In this document: piece after piece, positions 54,770 through 64,000 of the stretch
Position numbering within the stretch: position 1 is the stretch's first letter
How the letters are laid out: each line of letters opens with the position of its first letter
NCBI GenBank assembly: GCA_028571685.1
Contig: CM053158.1
Coordinates: forward strand, 53,722,001 to 53,786,000
Origin: Heterohyrax brucei
Taxonomy: Eukaryota; Chordata; Mammalia; Hyracoidea; Procaviidae
DNA length: 64,000 nucleotides
Reading direction: 5' to 3'
The notes under the pieces: generated by a model
Told to the model about the DNA's origin: nothing
What the model saw: only the letters and a program-made list of their open reading frames with translations
The model's database searches: none
Made by a program: the position numbers and the translations under genes

Positions 54770-55680
54770 CCACCACTATCTCCAGATTGCCGTTGACATT
54801 TATATTTTGCAGAGGAAGTAACTGACGTGCAGGAATCCTATCTGCTATGTAAAGTACCTTCCTTGCAGGCCTCGATTTCCCTTGGGAGGTAAATTGTGAA
54901 TCTACCTCAATAATTAAATTTTAACACAGAAGCAGACACTGAGTGATTTCACTGAATACAGTACACAAAAAGATTTGCTCTAATGTTAACACTCACTCTT
55001 AAAAATATTAACTTCCAGCAGCAGCCAGGTCCCTCTTTCTAAACCTGAGGATAATTCGAGGCTTAGGAGTATTCAGTGAGATGTCTTTGGAAATACCACA
55101 AAACACTGGAAATTTTCACCCAGGATACTTTGTCCAAAGTTTTGAAGACTAAATTTTCATCACCAGCTGCCGCCACAGTCTAGTTAGAAGAAGCCTGAAG
55201 CCCATGAATTGAAACCTTACCAAAACTGAACCTACTTTTATAATTTGTCTTTAAATTTACTGTAAGGCCATGAAAATTAAATGCCTCAGCTACCATCAAA
55301 GCAGCTCACTAAGAGTTGAGCAGTCCTCCACCACTGCCATTCAGCAGCCTTTTTATTGTCCTGAAACAGATTCTGGACTTGGACCAAATTTTTGAAACCT
55401 GTGAAAGCACCGAGGTGCAGCAGGTTTGCTGTTGATGACCTCTGCAATCCCAGAGATGTTGATTTGCATCTTGATTGTGACATCCCCAGATGAAGCTTAG
55501 AAGCACCATTTTGCCCTTGATTTCTTTCACTGCCTTGCCCCAGCCACCAGGCAGTTTGCGATGATTGGCAGGCTGAGGGCATAGTGCGGCACAGGTCTGG
55601 AACACACTAGATTCGGGATGCATTGCACTGTCATCTGAGTGACCCATCCCAGCCAGAGTCCCGACATCCCCACCTCTCAG
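54770..55680. other. No gene seen; unexplained open frames
   Basis: Minus-strand frames of 133 and 98 codons overlap at 55286-55710. They are in different phases, have no recognisable domain, and the longer one runs into a SINE. A degraded processed pseudogene is possible but unproven. Confidence 0.3.
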
Positions 55681-55683
55681 GAA

Positions 55684-55838
55684 ATATTGGGGTGTAGTAG
55701 TTACGAGCAAAGGCCGCTAACCAAAAGGTCTGGAGTTGGAGTCCACCAGGCACTCCTTGGAAACCCTATGGGGCAATTCTGTTCTGTCCTTCGGTATCAC
55801 TAGGAGTCAGAATCCACTCACTGGATTTTTTTTTTTTA
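55684..55838 (+). mobile_element. AfroSINE
   Basis: 'tattggggtgtagtagttacgagc...ctaaccaaaaggtctggag...cctatggggcaattctgttctgtcc', ending in a T-rich run. Confidence 0.85.
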
Positions 55839-56084
55839 ATCTCTACAGCAGTCCCAAGGGCAGTGAACACCCACAGTTTTGACCTAAAACCTCAGGCTTA
55901 ATGACCACCACATCACGACATTTGTAGAACTCTATTGATCAGAAGCTGATCAGGACCACAGTCTGCGGGATTGTTCAAGGGCCAGAACAATAGCTGGGCT
56001 TTGGGACTTTGCTTCTTGATAGAAACTTCAAAGAATGTCAGCTCCCTTGCTTCCTAGCCTGGTGACATCAAGTGTATTTCCCAA

Positions 56085-56200
56085 TGTTCCTGTGCCTCAG
56101 TTTCCACATTATTAAATTAGTTTAATTATATCTACTTAGAGGATTGTTGTGAGAATTTGACCTGATCCCTAACTCAGTGCCTGCAATAAAAAAGCTTCAC
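56085..56200 (+). mobile_element. MIR fragment
   Basis: 'cctcagtttccacattattaaatt...gaggattgttgtgagaatttgacctgatcc...actcagtgcctgc' is the sense MIR 3' half. Confidence 0.65.
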
Positions 56201-56218
56201 ATTCATAGGTGATATTTA

Positions 56219-56272
56219 TCTGCTTGGATCTGACTTGACGGCACTTGGCTTACTTGGCTTTTGGCTTGGCTT
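56219..56272 (+). mobile_element. AfroSINE tail fragment
   Basis: 'cttggatctgacttgacggcacttggcttacttggc'. Only the tail is present. Confidence 0.6.
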
Positions 56273-56279
56273 ACATGTA

Positions 56280-56605
56280 TGAGTTCAAAGTTAATTTTAT
56301 TCTTCACAACAAATCAGTGAGACACTAATCAGAATATTTGTTAAATTTGTTTTAAAGATTTGGAATCTATGCAACCCAGAAATTCAGTTACATATACGTA
56401 TGTTGCTCAGCTGGTATGTCTTTGATGTCCACTTCCAAAAAGTACTGACATGCTTAGTTTGGGACTCACATGTAATTTAAGCTTTCTTCCTTTCTCAGTC
56501 TCTTTCTTCTTTTCTATTCTAGTCTTGTGTTGTAATCTTTGCTACAGCTTTGTGTTTGGTCAGTTCTATTTTCCCTTATCTAAGATTTTAAAATAAACTC
56601 AAAAA
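56280..56605. other. No gene seen
   Basis: A/T-rich with no recognised repeat. Confidence 0.4.
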
Positions 56606-56609
56606 AAGA

Positions 56610-56778
56610 AAAAAGAAAAATCAACCCCCTTGCCATGGAGTCGATTCCAAGTCACAGCAACCCGATAGACAGGGTAGAACTGCCTCATAGTTTCCAGACA
56701 GCACCCAGCAGATTTGAACTGCTGACCTTTTGGTTAGGAGCTGTAACATTTAACTTCCACGCTACTGGAGTTTCCAAG
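56610..56778 (-). mobile_element. AfroSINE
   Basis: Full antisense copy preceded by an A-rich tail, 'cccttgccatggagtcgattccaagtcacagcaacccg' to 'acttccacgctactggagtttcc'. Confidence 0.85.
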
Positions 56779-57112
56779 GTTTTAAAATATGTCATGCCAA
56801 AAAAACATCTTTGTTGAATAGGGAAGTATGACAAATAAAGACAAGCATTATATATATTAGTGTAACTAAAACAGTTAATTTGAAAATGACTGGATTCTAC
56901 TTTTCTTCCTTTCCCACCATCTTAGATTGAAAGAGGGTGACTGCCTACCTTCCAGACTTCTTGTAATGCAGAATTAGTAAAATACTTCAGTGAGAATTAG
57001 AAAGTGAAACTGAGAAGGCTATAGCTGGGAAACCCTAAAAGTCCATCTCACAGAAGTGAATAGACTACTGCAGGTTTTCCTAGGGTTTTGTAAGACGAGC
57101 TTGAAAACATCT

Positions 57113-57276
57113 GTAGTAGGCAGAACTCTAAAATGGCCATCCAGAGCTCCCAGATCACTGTTCTTCAACTGAATGCTAATCTAGGTACCACTAGGAAGGG
57201 ACTTGCGGGTGTAATTAAGGCTACTAATCAGTTGGCCATAAGTTAAGGCTACCTGCATGGTCTAATGTAATCACAC
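57113..57276 (+). mobile_element. Older MLT1-like LTR, 5' part
   Basis: 'gtaggcagaactctaaaatggcc...gggacttgcgggtgtaattaaggctactaatcagttggccataag...ggtctaatgtaatcac' matches the common MLT1 LTR text. It is interrupted by a younger LTR. Confidence 0.6.
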
Positions 57277-57281
57277 GAGCT

Positions 57282-57721
57282 TGTCATGGATTGAACTGTA
57301 TCTTGATTCCCAGAACTGCGTGACATTCCTCAAGCTGTAAAACCTGCCTCCACGATGTTAACGTGGGAGGATGGACTGTGGTTGTGTTAGTGAGGCAGGA
57401 CTCCCTTGAGGCAATTACCTGCGATTTAAAGGAAAGGGAAGCGAGCAGAGATTTGGGGAATTTACGCTACCAAGAAACAGTACAGGGAGCAGAGCATGCC
57501 CTTTGGAAAGGACCACGGTCCCTATGCCTCAGAAGCTCCCAGTTCAGGTGAAGATTGGTGATGAAGACCTTCCTCCAAACCCAGCAGAGAAAGACTTCCC
57601 CTGGAGTGGACACCATGAATTTGGACTTCTAGCTTAATAGATTATGACAAAATAAAATTTTTCACTTTAAAGCCATCCACTTGTGGTGTGTCTATTAAAG
57701 CAGCACTAGACGGTTAAAACA
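57282..57721 (+). mobile_element. MaLR-type solo LTR nested in an older LTR
   Basis: 440-base LTR from 'tgtcatggattgaactg' to 'agcagcactagacggttaaaaca', with 'aataaaatttttcactttaaagcc' near its 3' end as a poly(A) signal. Flanks gagct (57277-57281) and gaact (57722-57726) resemble a 5-bp target duplication. It is homologous to the antisense LTRs at 18.3 and 28.8 kb. Confidence 0.75.
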
Positions 57722-58015
57722 GAACTCTTCAAAAGTGATAGGGAAAAGAGGAAATTAGAGATTTCAAGAGTAGGAAGCAAAGATGGAGGGGTCTCATGAG
57801 AAGGGGTGCAGTAGCCTTAAGGAACTGAAAAGAACTTTTGACCAAAAGCTATCAAGGAAATAGGGGCCTCAATCCTACAACTACGGACCTGGAATCTACC
57901 AGTAATCTAAATGAGGCTAGAAATTAATTCTTTCCCAGATCCTCCAGGTAAAAAAGAGTTCAGCCTAGCCAGCATCTCAAGCCTTATGAGACTCTAACAG
58001 AAAAACCCAGTCAAA
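57722..58015 (+). mobile_element. Older MLT1-like LTR, 3' part
   Basis: 'gggcctcaatcctacaactacggacctggaatctaccagtaatctaaatgaggc...cagatcctccagg...agccttatgagactctaacagaaaaaccc' continues the MLT1 order after the nested LTR. Confidence 0.6.
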
Positions 58016-58317
58016 ACTGCCATTAAGTTTGCAATAATTACCTTAACAGCCATAGAAGTGAAAACAACATTTTATACCATGATGACGTCTCAAAAGAGTG
58101 GTTCAAAACACCAGAAAATAAAAGTTTTGATGACACAAGTTTATTGCACTCCAGGAACTCCCTGAAATCCAAGTACTCACAGATTCAACAAATAAAGGAC
58201 TTCTAGGCTTAAACATTTTCTTTTTGGCTGCTGTCAATGACAAAATTTATCTGCAATCCTCCTAATCAACAATAAGTCAAGTCTAATATTTTACCAAGTA
58301 AAACCTTTTTCTATCTG

Positions 58318-58542
58318 TGTTGTTATTGTTGCCTGCTGTCAAATCACTTCTGACTCTTGTTGACCCTATGCACAACAGAACAAAACACTGCCCACTCCTG
58401 CACCATCCTCAAATTCTGCTATGCTTTAACCCATCGTTGCAGCTACTGCCTCAGTCTACCTCCTCTCCTTCACCAACCTTCTACTATATCAAGCATGATG
58501 TTCTTCTCCAGGAACTAGTCCCTCCTCATAACATGTTCTTCT
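58318..58542 (-). mobile_element. RTE LINE 3' end
   Basis: 'ttgttattgttgcctgctgtcaaatcacttctgactc...caaaacactgcccactcctgcaccatcc...ccatcgttgcagctactgcctcag...catgatgttcttctccagg' is the RTE 3' UTR and last coding part, also seen at 39880-40075. Confidence 0.8.
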
Positions 58543-58703
58543 CTATCTCTAGACCATTTTTATACACACACATAATGATTAGTGTTATTGGACAACTCTG
58601 TAACAGATATTTCAGGACATATTATGTAAATAGAGGTAATTTTTTATTCTGTGAATATAAACTTTGTATTTTACTTCTTAAATGCTGGTTACATCTTGGT
58701 ATC

Positions 58704-59236
58704 TGTCAGAGAATTTCTCCAATGGACAGCATCAAAAGTAGGGGCAATACCAAGCATAAGAAAGAAACAAGACAAGCTAAAGTGGGATCCGGAGGCTAAT
58801 GACCATCACTGCCAAGAGCCCAGAACCGAGTTTGGCCAGCCAGCCAAGCGCCGTCAAATCGGATCCGACTCATGGTCGCCATGAACTGAGTTTTACTGAG
58901 GTATTTATAGTGTTTACTAGAGGAGGGTAAGCTCATTAAAGTTAAAGAATAGAAGACTTCCAGATCTATCTAGTTCCTTGTCTTAATGGGAGCAGTTTTC
59001 CGTGCCCTTTGTTTTCTCACGGTTTTCCATATCCATACTTGATTTATCTCCTTGAACTTGATGTACTATTAGGTCACTTCTAGGCTAAAGGGTCCATGAG
59101 TCGGTAACCATGAGTTGGATCTGAGCTGACGGCACTGGGTTCTTTTGGGTTAGGTTAAAGGGTGCAAGATGTTAATATCATGTCCCTAGTATAAAAGGTT
59201 AGGCAGAATTGTGATAAGCAACACTGTGGTGGCTCA
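58704..59236 (-). mobile_element. Putative LTR, antisense copy with two SINE tails inside
   Basis: Homologous to 47660-48041 with the same TG/CA ends. It is interrupted at about 58848-58895 by an antisense SINE tail ('cgccgtcaaatcggatccgactcatggtcgcc') and at 59092-59151 by a sense SINE tail. Confidence 0.5.
59092..59151 (+). mobile_element. Tail-only AfroSINE with target duplication
   Basis: About 60 bases of SINE 3' end ('ccatgagttggatctgagctgacggcactggg') flanked by AGGCTAAAGGG (59081-59091) and AGGTTAAAGGG (59152-59162). Confidence 0.7.
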
Positions 59237-59239
59237 GGA

Positions 59240-59735
59240 TTGCCACGGTCATGTCAAGAGTGTTAGTATATTTCCTACAGAATATTAATATATTTCTCCC
59301 AGTTTCATCTATTCTTCATTTTCATCCTCTCTCCTTGGGCAATCCCGCTGTCTCCCTGGAAGATCTGGAGATGTTTATGTTTCTATCTCTAGTTCCAATC
59401 TTCCTCCTCAAATGTAGGTCTATTTAGTTACCTGTTCATATAGATCTACCTGAATATCTCACAGAATTTCATACAGCACACATCCCAAACTGAAAGAGTT
59501 AATGGTAGCCTCTTCCCCACCCTGATCTTGCCTATCTCCCCCTTTCCTCCCCCTACCACCACCATCCTCCCCCTGTTTTCATGTCATCTAGCTAAGCTAG
59601 AGGCATCAGCTTGAACTCTGTTTGTGAAACTAAAAAACTGGATGACAATTTCAACCTATGCATCCATGCAGAAACCAAGTTCGATGAGCCTACCACTTCC
59701 ACATCTTTCCACATTGACACATCTTCATTTGTCAC
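59240..59735. other. No gene seen; pyrimidine-rich stretch
   Basis: 59510-59580 is strongly C/T-rich ('tcccccctttcctccccctaccaccacc'-like). No repeat or gene was assigned. Confidence 0.4.
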
Positions 59736-59739
59736 AGAA

Positions 59740-60160
59740 CTTCCATAGCTCATCCTCTTTCACCTAGATTGTTGCAATTATCTCCTAACTGGTCTCCCTG
59801 CTATCTGTCTTACCTATGAGCATGCCAACTCTTTCTGAGCATATGACCCAATTGGCTATTACTCACAAAATAAAGTCCTGACTCCTTCCTATGCCACATA
59901 AGACCTTTCATGATTGGCCCTAACATACCTCTCAAGCTTCTCTGACTTCCGAAATCCTACAACTCAATACAGACTCACTTTCACATCATTCCTCACACAT
60001 CCTATTGCCTTTAATGCTGCCAAAAAATTTCCATAGTCCTTGGGGACTTCACGCAAGCTGCTCCATCTGCCTGGAACTTAATTTATGTCTCTTTCCGCAT
60101 ACATTCTCAACAAAATCCCATTCACATCATTCAACTCCCAGCTCAGAGGCCACCCTTGTC
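59740..60160 (+). mobile_element. L2-like LINE fragment
   Basis: 'gattgttgcaattatctcctaactggtctccctgc...aaataaagtcctgactccttcc...gacctttcatgattggccctaacatacctctcaagc...ctccatctgcctggaactt...aactcccagctcagaggccacc' is a widely dispersed old LINE 3' section that I assign to L2. Confidence 0.6.
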
Positions 60161-60163
60161 TTA

Positions 60164-60620
60164 GTTTGGGTTCTCCTGAAAGTCAAATCTGAGGCAGGGA
60201 CTTGGGCGGAGATTGTCTACTGGAGAAGTAATCACAGGAAGCAGGAGGGGGCAGAGAAAGGGAAGGAAAAGTTAACGAAGTGCATTATTAAAACGGCCGT
60301 TCTGGGGAATACCAAGACTTCAAAAAACCACACAAAATGCTTCTCAGGATGGTCTTTCATCAGGTGGGGAGACTGGGGCACTCACCTATCAGCTCCTGTC
60401 CCCTATAGGTCGGAGGTGATCCAGGAGAGGGTGAAGGTTGTTATGCTATACCTCCAGAGTAAGGCCTGGGCAGAAAAGCTAAGAGGCACAGCTGACACTA
60501 CAGTGTGGGTCAGAACTAGGCCCTGCCTGGGTAACAGAACCAGAGCTGGGCTCAAAGAATGGGGAAAAGGGTCCTCAAAGCATCTTCTACGTCTTCTTTG
60601 TAAAACTTTCCCCTGCACCT
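60164..60620. mobile_element. Possible LTR, family unresolved
   Basis: Begins 'tgtcttagtttgggttctcc', a common LTR border in mammals when read in antisense, and contains 'gaggcagggacttgggcgg'. No right border or target duplication was seen. Confidence 0.35.
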
Positions 60621-60625
60621 CCAAA

Positions 60626-60772
60626 GAAATCCTGGTGACACAGTGGTTAAGAGCTATAACAGCTAACCAACACGCTGGCAGTCAGAATCCACCAGGCACT
60701 CCCTGGAAATCTATGGGGCAGTTCTACTTCATCCTGTAGGGTTACCATCAGTCAAGATGAATGGCAATGGGG
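60626..60772 (+). mobile_element. AfroSINE
   Basis: 'gaaatcctggtgacacagtggttaagagc...cagaatccaccaggcactccctgg', with a degraded tail. Confidence 0.85.
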
Positions 60773-60842
60773 TATATCGCCAAAGATAGAAATTCTCTAA
60801 AACCCTTTGTACTTAGCTTTACCCAACACTTAGAAAGAGACA

Positions 60843-61021
60843 AGTGATCCAGTCGATTTCAACTAACATCATCCCTTGGGTGTCAGCACAGAACGGTGCT
60901 CTGTAGAGTTTTTAATGGCTGTTTTTTTCAGAAGTAGACGGCCAAGCATTTCTTCTGAGTAGACTACAAATTATCAGTGTTTCAGTTAGCAGACAAGCAC
61001 ATTACCTGTTGACACCACCTA
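60843..61021 (-). mobile_element. AfroSINE-related, 'gagtagact' variant
   Basis: 'ctgtagagtttttaatggctg...cttctgagtagactacaaattatcagtgtttcagttagcagacaagcac' matches the variant at 54281-54466. Confidence 0.75.
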
Positions 61022-61024
61022 GCG

Positions 61025-61380
61025 TCACTGTTTAGACAGTCACATCACTTCATTGTAATTATCTGCTACTGCTCAGTCTCCAGCACTAGGCTCTGAGCTT
61101 CCGGAGGGCAGGTCGTACGAGTAGAACACTTTGCCTGCACTGTTGCTGAGTACCATCGAGTCAATTCCAGCTCATAAACCCTATAAGGCAGAGTAGACCT
61201 GCTCCAAAGGGTTTCCTAAACTGGAATCTTTACATGAGCGGACCACCAGATCTTTTCACCCCCTTGGTGGCTAGTGGGTTTGAACCACTGACCTTATGGT
61301 TAGCAGTTCAGCACTTAACCATTGCACCTCCAGGGCTCTAGACTAGACTTACTCAAATGTTTGCCAAAGGAATGAATTAG
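61025..61380 (+). mobile_element. L2 LINE 3' end split by a SINE
   Basis: 'gtaattatctgctactgc...ctctgagcttccggagggcaggtcg...cactttgcctgcac' breaks at 61140 and resumes after the SINE with 'tactcaaatgtttgccaaaggaatgaat'. Confidence 0.65.
61141..61341 (-). mobile_element. AfroSINE-related, 'gagcggacc' variant
   Basis: Antisense with the middle block 'tttacatgagcggaccaccagatcttttcacc', as in 24151-24344, and head 'agcacttaaccattgcacctccagggctct'. Confidence 0.8.
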
Positions 61381-61489
61381 TAAAGCTTATCCTCAGCCAT
61401 TTCATGGTATTAAACTTCTAATTCCACATATTTTGAACAAAGATAAGGTACCAACTTGCATTAATATGAATTTAAAAATCTGCAGCTTT

Positions 61490-62110
61490 AAGCTGTCAAC
61501 TATATGGCCAGATACTTTCAACTCAGTTCAAACTACTGTGATGAAGTTGTTTTCCTCCTGGACTTTGTAATTTAAATACAATAAGAAAAGGAGACAGAGC
61601 AAAGTCCGCCAGGCAAAAGGAATTTAAAATGTGTGTATGTGTGTGTGTGTTGAATTCACTGTCAACATAGCTTTATTTTTAAAAAATCCTTGTTGTTATA
61701 AACTTGAGCCATAAAAACTGACCTTTAAAATAATTTAAGCAAGTGGCTTCTTTTGAAAATTTTTTTTTCTTTTCTAGTCTAGATTTACTCAAAGTAATTT
61801 GAAAGATTTTTCTTTTTTTCTGATCCCTTCTCCGATTGGCTTGATATGTTCTGACATAAATTCAATACAAGTATGGGTGGCGGTTCAAGGAGCAGCCTAG
61901 AAATGTTAATTGGCTGATCAGTCACAGCCTCATCCTAATTCCAGATAGCTCTGATCCTTAGAAGAATCATCCTCCCAAATTCCTGTAAATTTAAACAGCA
62001 TTCTAGTGCCTTTGATTGAGTGTGCCAGTTGCACTGTGTTTCCCTTTTCTAAAACTTATGGCTGAGAGAAATGTGTGTTGCACACAAAGACGCAACTCAT
62101 AAATAATAAT
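61490..62110. promoter_or_regulatory. Candidate conserved non-coding block
   Basis: Apart from a short (TG)n at 61629-61651, this is non-degraded single-copy sequence with homeobox/HNF1-like words ('aatgttaattggctgatcag', 'gccataaaaactgacctttaaaataattta'). A regulatory role is inferred from texture only. Confidence 0.3.
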
Positions 62111-62239
62111 TAAAGTTTAAAGTACAATGTAGCTGTTGGCTTTTAGGTAAAGGTGGGGGTTTCAGTCAATAGCAGCTTGCTTAGTAAGTATCAAGTGCCT
62201 GGCACTGAACTGGGCATTGTATTTATTATTAAACATGAC

Positions 62240-62425
62240 CTGGTCACACAGTAATTAAGAGCTAGGCTGCTAACGAAAAGGTCAGCAGTTCAAATCCAGC
62301 AGCCACTCTCTGGAAACCCTATGGGGCAGTTGCTATGAGGGTTGCTGTGAGTCCTAGAGGGTTGCTATGGGTCCTGTAGGGTTGCTGTGAGTCAAATTTG
62401 ACTTGGCAATACCAGGTTTTTCAGA
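62240..62425 (+). mobile_element. AfroSINE with internal tandem expansion
   Basis: Head and body are normal. Between body and tail a 20-base unit (agggttgctgtgagtcctag and near copies) is repeated three times at 62338-62397, and then the usual tail follows. Confidence 0.85.
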
Positions 62426-62785
62426 GTATTTCAGTCCTGCCATTTCAAACACTCTAAGTCCACAGTGTCTCAGTATCTTACAACCAAACTTTCCTGGAAA
62501 GTCACATTGATTGCATTTGGCAATGCTAACCAATATCCCGCAAACTATGAATATAACTAAAATAAGGATTTCTTTCCCTTTTTTCTTTGTTCTGCAGAGA
62601 TATCTGTCACCTGCTAAAACTGATAGTCACCATAATTTTAACCAGTATCTGTAGTTAGCTTTACCTTTCAGTGCTTATCTGGTCTATGCTTTGCTAGGCG
62701 TGTGTCTTACCCTCCTACTCCCCCCTACCCCATCAGATACTTCAATGGAGTCCCAGGAAGAGACTGTAAAACAAGCACTCCAGAA
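62426..62785. other. No gene seen
   Basis: No repeat or coding signal was recognised. Confidence 0.4.
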
Positions 62786-62786
62786 A

Positions 62787-62938
62787 ACTCAAACGCAGTG
62801 CCACCAAGTCAATTCCAACTCATAGCGATGCTGCAGGTCAGACTTGCACAGCCCCACAGAGTTTCCAAGAAGCACCTGGCAGATCCAAACTCCTGACGTT
62901 TTGGTGAGCAGCCATAATGCTTAACCACCATACCACCA
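62787..62938 (-). mobile_element. AfroSINE
   Basis: Full antisense copy, 'actcaaacgcagtgccaccaagtcaattccaactcatagcgatgc' to 'aatgcttaaccaccataccacc'. Confidence 0.9.
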
Positions 62939-63387
62939 AAATAAGCCCTAGAGAGCAACAATTCAGTCAATCTCACGTTCTCTGGAGAGAATAATGATGG
63001 GCGACACTATAAAAAACCTGATTTTTAGTAAGGTAGGTGCCTGCATTGTTTAGACTTCAGATTTTGATAGAGCCAGATATCACAAATCCCATTGTTATTT
63101 AGCTACAAGACTAAATATTTCATGACAGACGTAAGCAACTACAAAGAAAGCATTACCTTCTCTTCCATTTCAAAGTAGGCATGCTTCATTGGGTTCACTT
63201 GTTGAGGTGATTTCCCTCTCCTGATGGTCCAGGGCAAGCTCAGCCACCCTGGACAATTCCACTAATGTATTAAACGTGTTCTAGAATTCCATGGTTAAAG
63301 ATTACAAGTGGCAGCATCTTTCAAAATAATAGTGCTAACTTCTGCAACTAGTTGGGCCTAGAGGTCAAGCTGAATTTAATCTAACCT

Positions 63388-63715
63388 TAATTATTTGCTG
63401 AGGGATTCCATAGACATGAAGGCTTAGGTTGTCGTGGTTTTAGGTGGGTACCACCCAGCCCATTTTTGACTCATAGCAACCCGGTGTGACAGGGGAGAAC
63501 CGCCTGTTAGGGTACATAATGGTGACTACTTAAGTTAAACCCCTTAGGCTGTAATAGTTACAGAAGCTGATGGCCTAATCATTTCTCCCTCTGAACTGTG
63601 GGGTAGGTTCAAACAACCAACCTTCTGGAGTTTTGCATTTAGTTGATTTTAGAAGCAGGTGAATCAGTTCTATCTCTAATTATTTGCTGAGGGATTCTGT
63701 AGACAGGAAGAAGAT
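63388..63715. repeat. Pair of direct repeats around a SINE-like block
   Basis: A 21-base identical stretch starting 'taattatttgctgaggga' lies at 63388-63408 and 63677-63697. Similarity continues for about 20 further bases in each ('tagacatgaagg' and 'tagacaggaaga'). Confidence 0.7.
63441..63640 (-). mobile_element. AfroSINE-related variant, antisense
   Basis: 'cccatttttgactcatagcaacccggtgtgacaggggagaaccgcc' is the tail and body. The middle is rearranged and ends 'ggttcaaacaaccaaccttctgg'. Confidence 0.65.
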
Positions 63716-64000
63716 AGGTCACACAATGGCCTAGAATCCAGAAGCAAAAATAAAAGTAATGGAAACATCTTTGTTAGCTCAAATGTGATCCCAAATGGCG
63801 TGTTTCCCTTTGATTGTGTTATCTAGCAGCAAACACAGAAGGAAAAGTCCCTGTGAGAACCAAAGGAAATAACTGAGCCTTTTCTTCACTAGGCCTTCCA
63901 TGAAAAGGCTTCGTGATGCAGGCTGTCGCTCTTTAGCATGTTTTGTGATTCATCTGGGAAACAGTAAGAGGAGACCATCTAGGGAGGCAGGAGTAGGAAT
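63716..64000. other. Single-copy sequence, no gene seen
   Basis: No repeat or coding signal was recognised up to the window end. Confidence 0.4.

Noticed and set aside
55309-55710. 133-codon minus-strand frame with an overlapping 98-codon frame
   Set aside because: No recognisable domain, no splice or promoter context, and its start lies in a SINE. A pseudogene cannot be excluded but is not supported.
58317-58799. 160-codon open frame on the plus strand
   Set aside because: It reads antisense through an RTE 3' end and then into the putative LTR. No domain is present.
60005-60739. Longest open frame in the window, 244 codons
   Set aside because: It runs through an L2-like fragment, an LTR-like segment and an AfroSINE without any domain, so it is a chance frame across three unrelated repeats.

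Overview
This window is mammalian nuclear DNA, almost certainly from an afrotherian and most likely a paenungulate such as elephant. The main evidence is about forty copies of a tRNA-derived SINE of the AfroSINE type. Its head carries the 'gtggttaagagct...ctaaccaaaaggt' boxes and its tail reads 'tatgagtcagaatcaactc...ggcaatgggtttggtt'. It sits alongside RTE (BovB-like) LINE pieces whose 3' end resembles the SINE tail, and L1 3' UTRs of a type I recognise from elephant. Family names are given from memory of consensus sequences; no database was searched.

I find no supportable host protein-coding gene, tRNA or rRNA gene, or CRISPR array. Every long open frame crosses repeat boundaries or lies in a LINE remnant. 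The window is either a gene desert or the inside of a very large intron. There is no CpG island; the only CpG-dense spot is a solo ERV LTR near 38.2-38.6 kb.

Layout. 0.3-10.6 kb is largely single-copy, AT-rich sequence with a few MIR/L2 relics, and includes stretches that look like conserved non-coding elements (a homeodomain-type inverted repeat at 2946-2977; 1540-1760; 6215-6310). 10.6-22.4 kb is SINE-rich, with two L1 3' ends, two MER20 copies, a MaLR-type LTR and L2/MIR. 22.4-25.3 kb is mostly single copy and holds a 9-bp inverted repeat with T-box/E-box character. 25.3-49.9 kb is a dense, layered graveyard: SINE clusters, three RTE derivatives, a MaLR LTR inside an RTE, an L1 with target-site duplications but no 3' end, a solo class II ERV LTR with a 6-bp target duplication, an RTE split by an L1 insertion with a possible 3' transduction, a SINE split by an L1 3' UTR with an exact 14-bp duplication, and an inverted L1 remnant with an internal duplication. 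49.9-54.2 kb is mostly single copy. 54.2-64 kb returns to SINEs, nested LTRs, L2 and a last single-copy candidate regulatory block (61.5-62.1 kb).

The main interest is in insertion history: several empty sites can be read directly from split older repeats, which gives relative ages and exposes unusual events. No new gene system was found.
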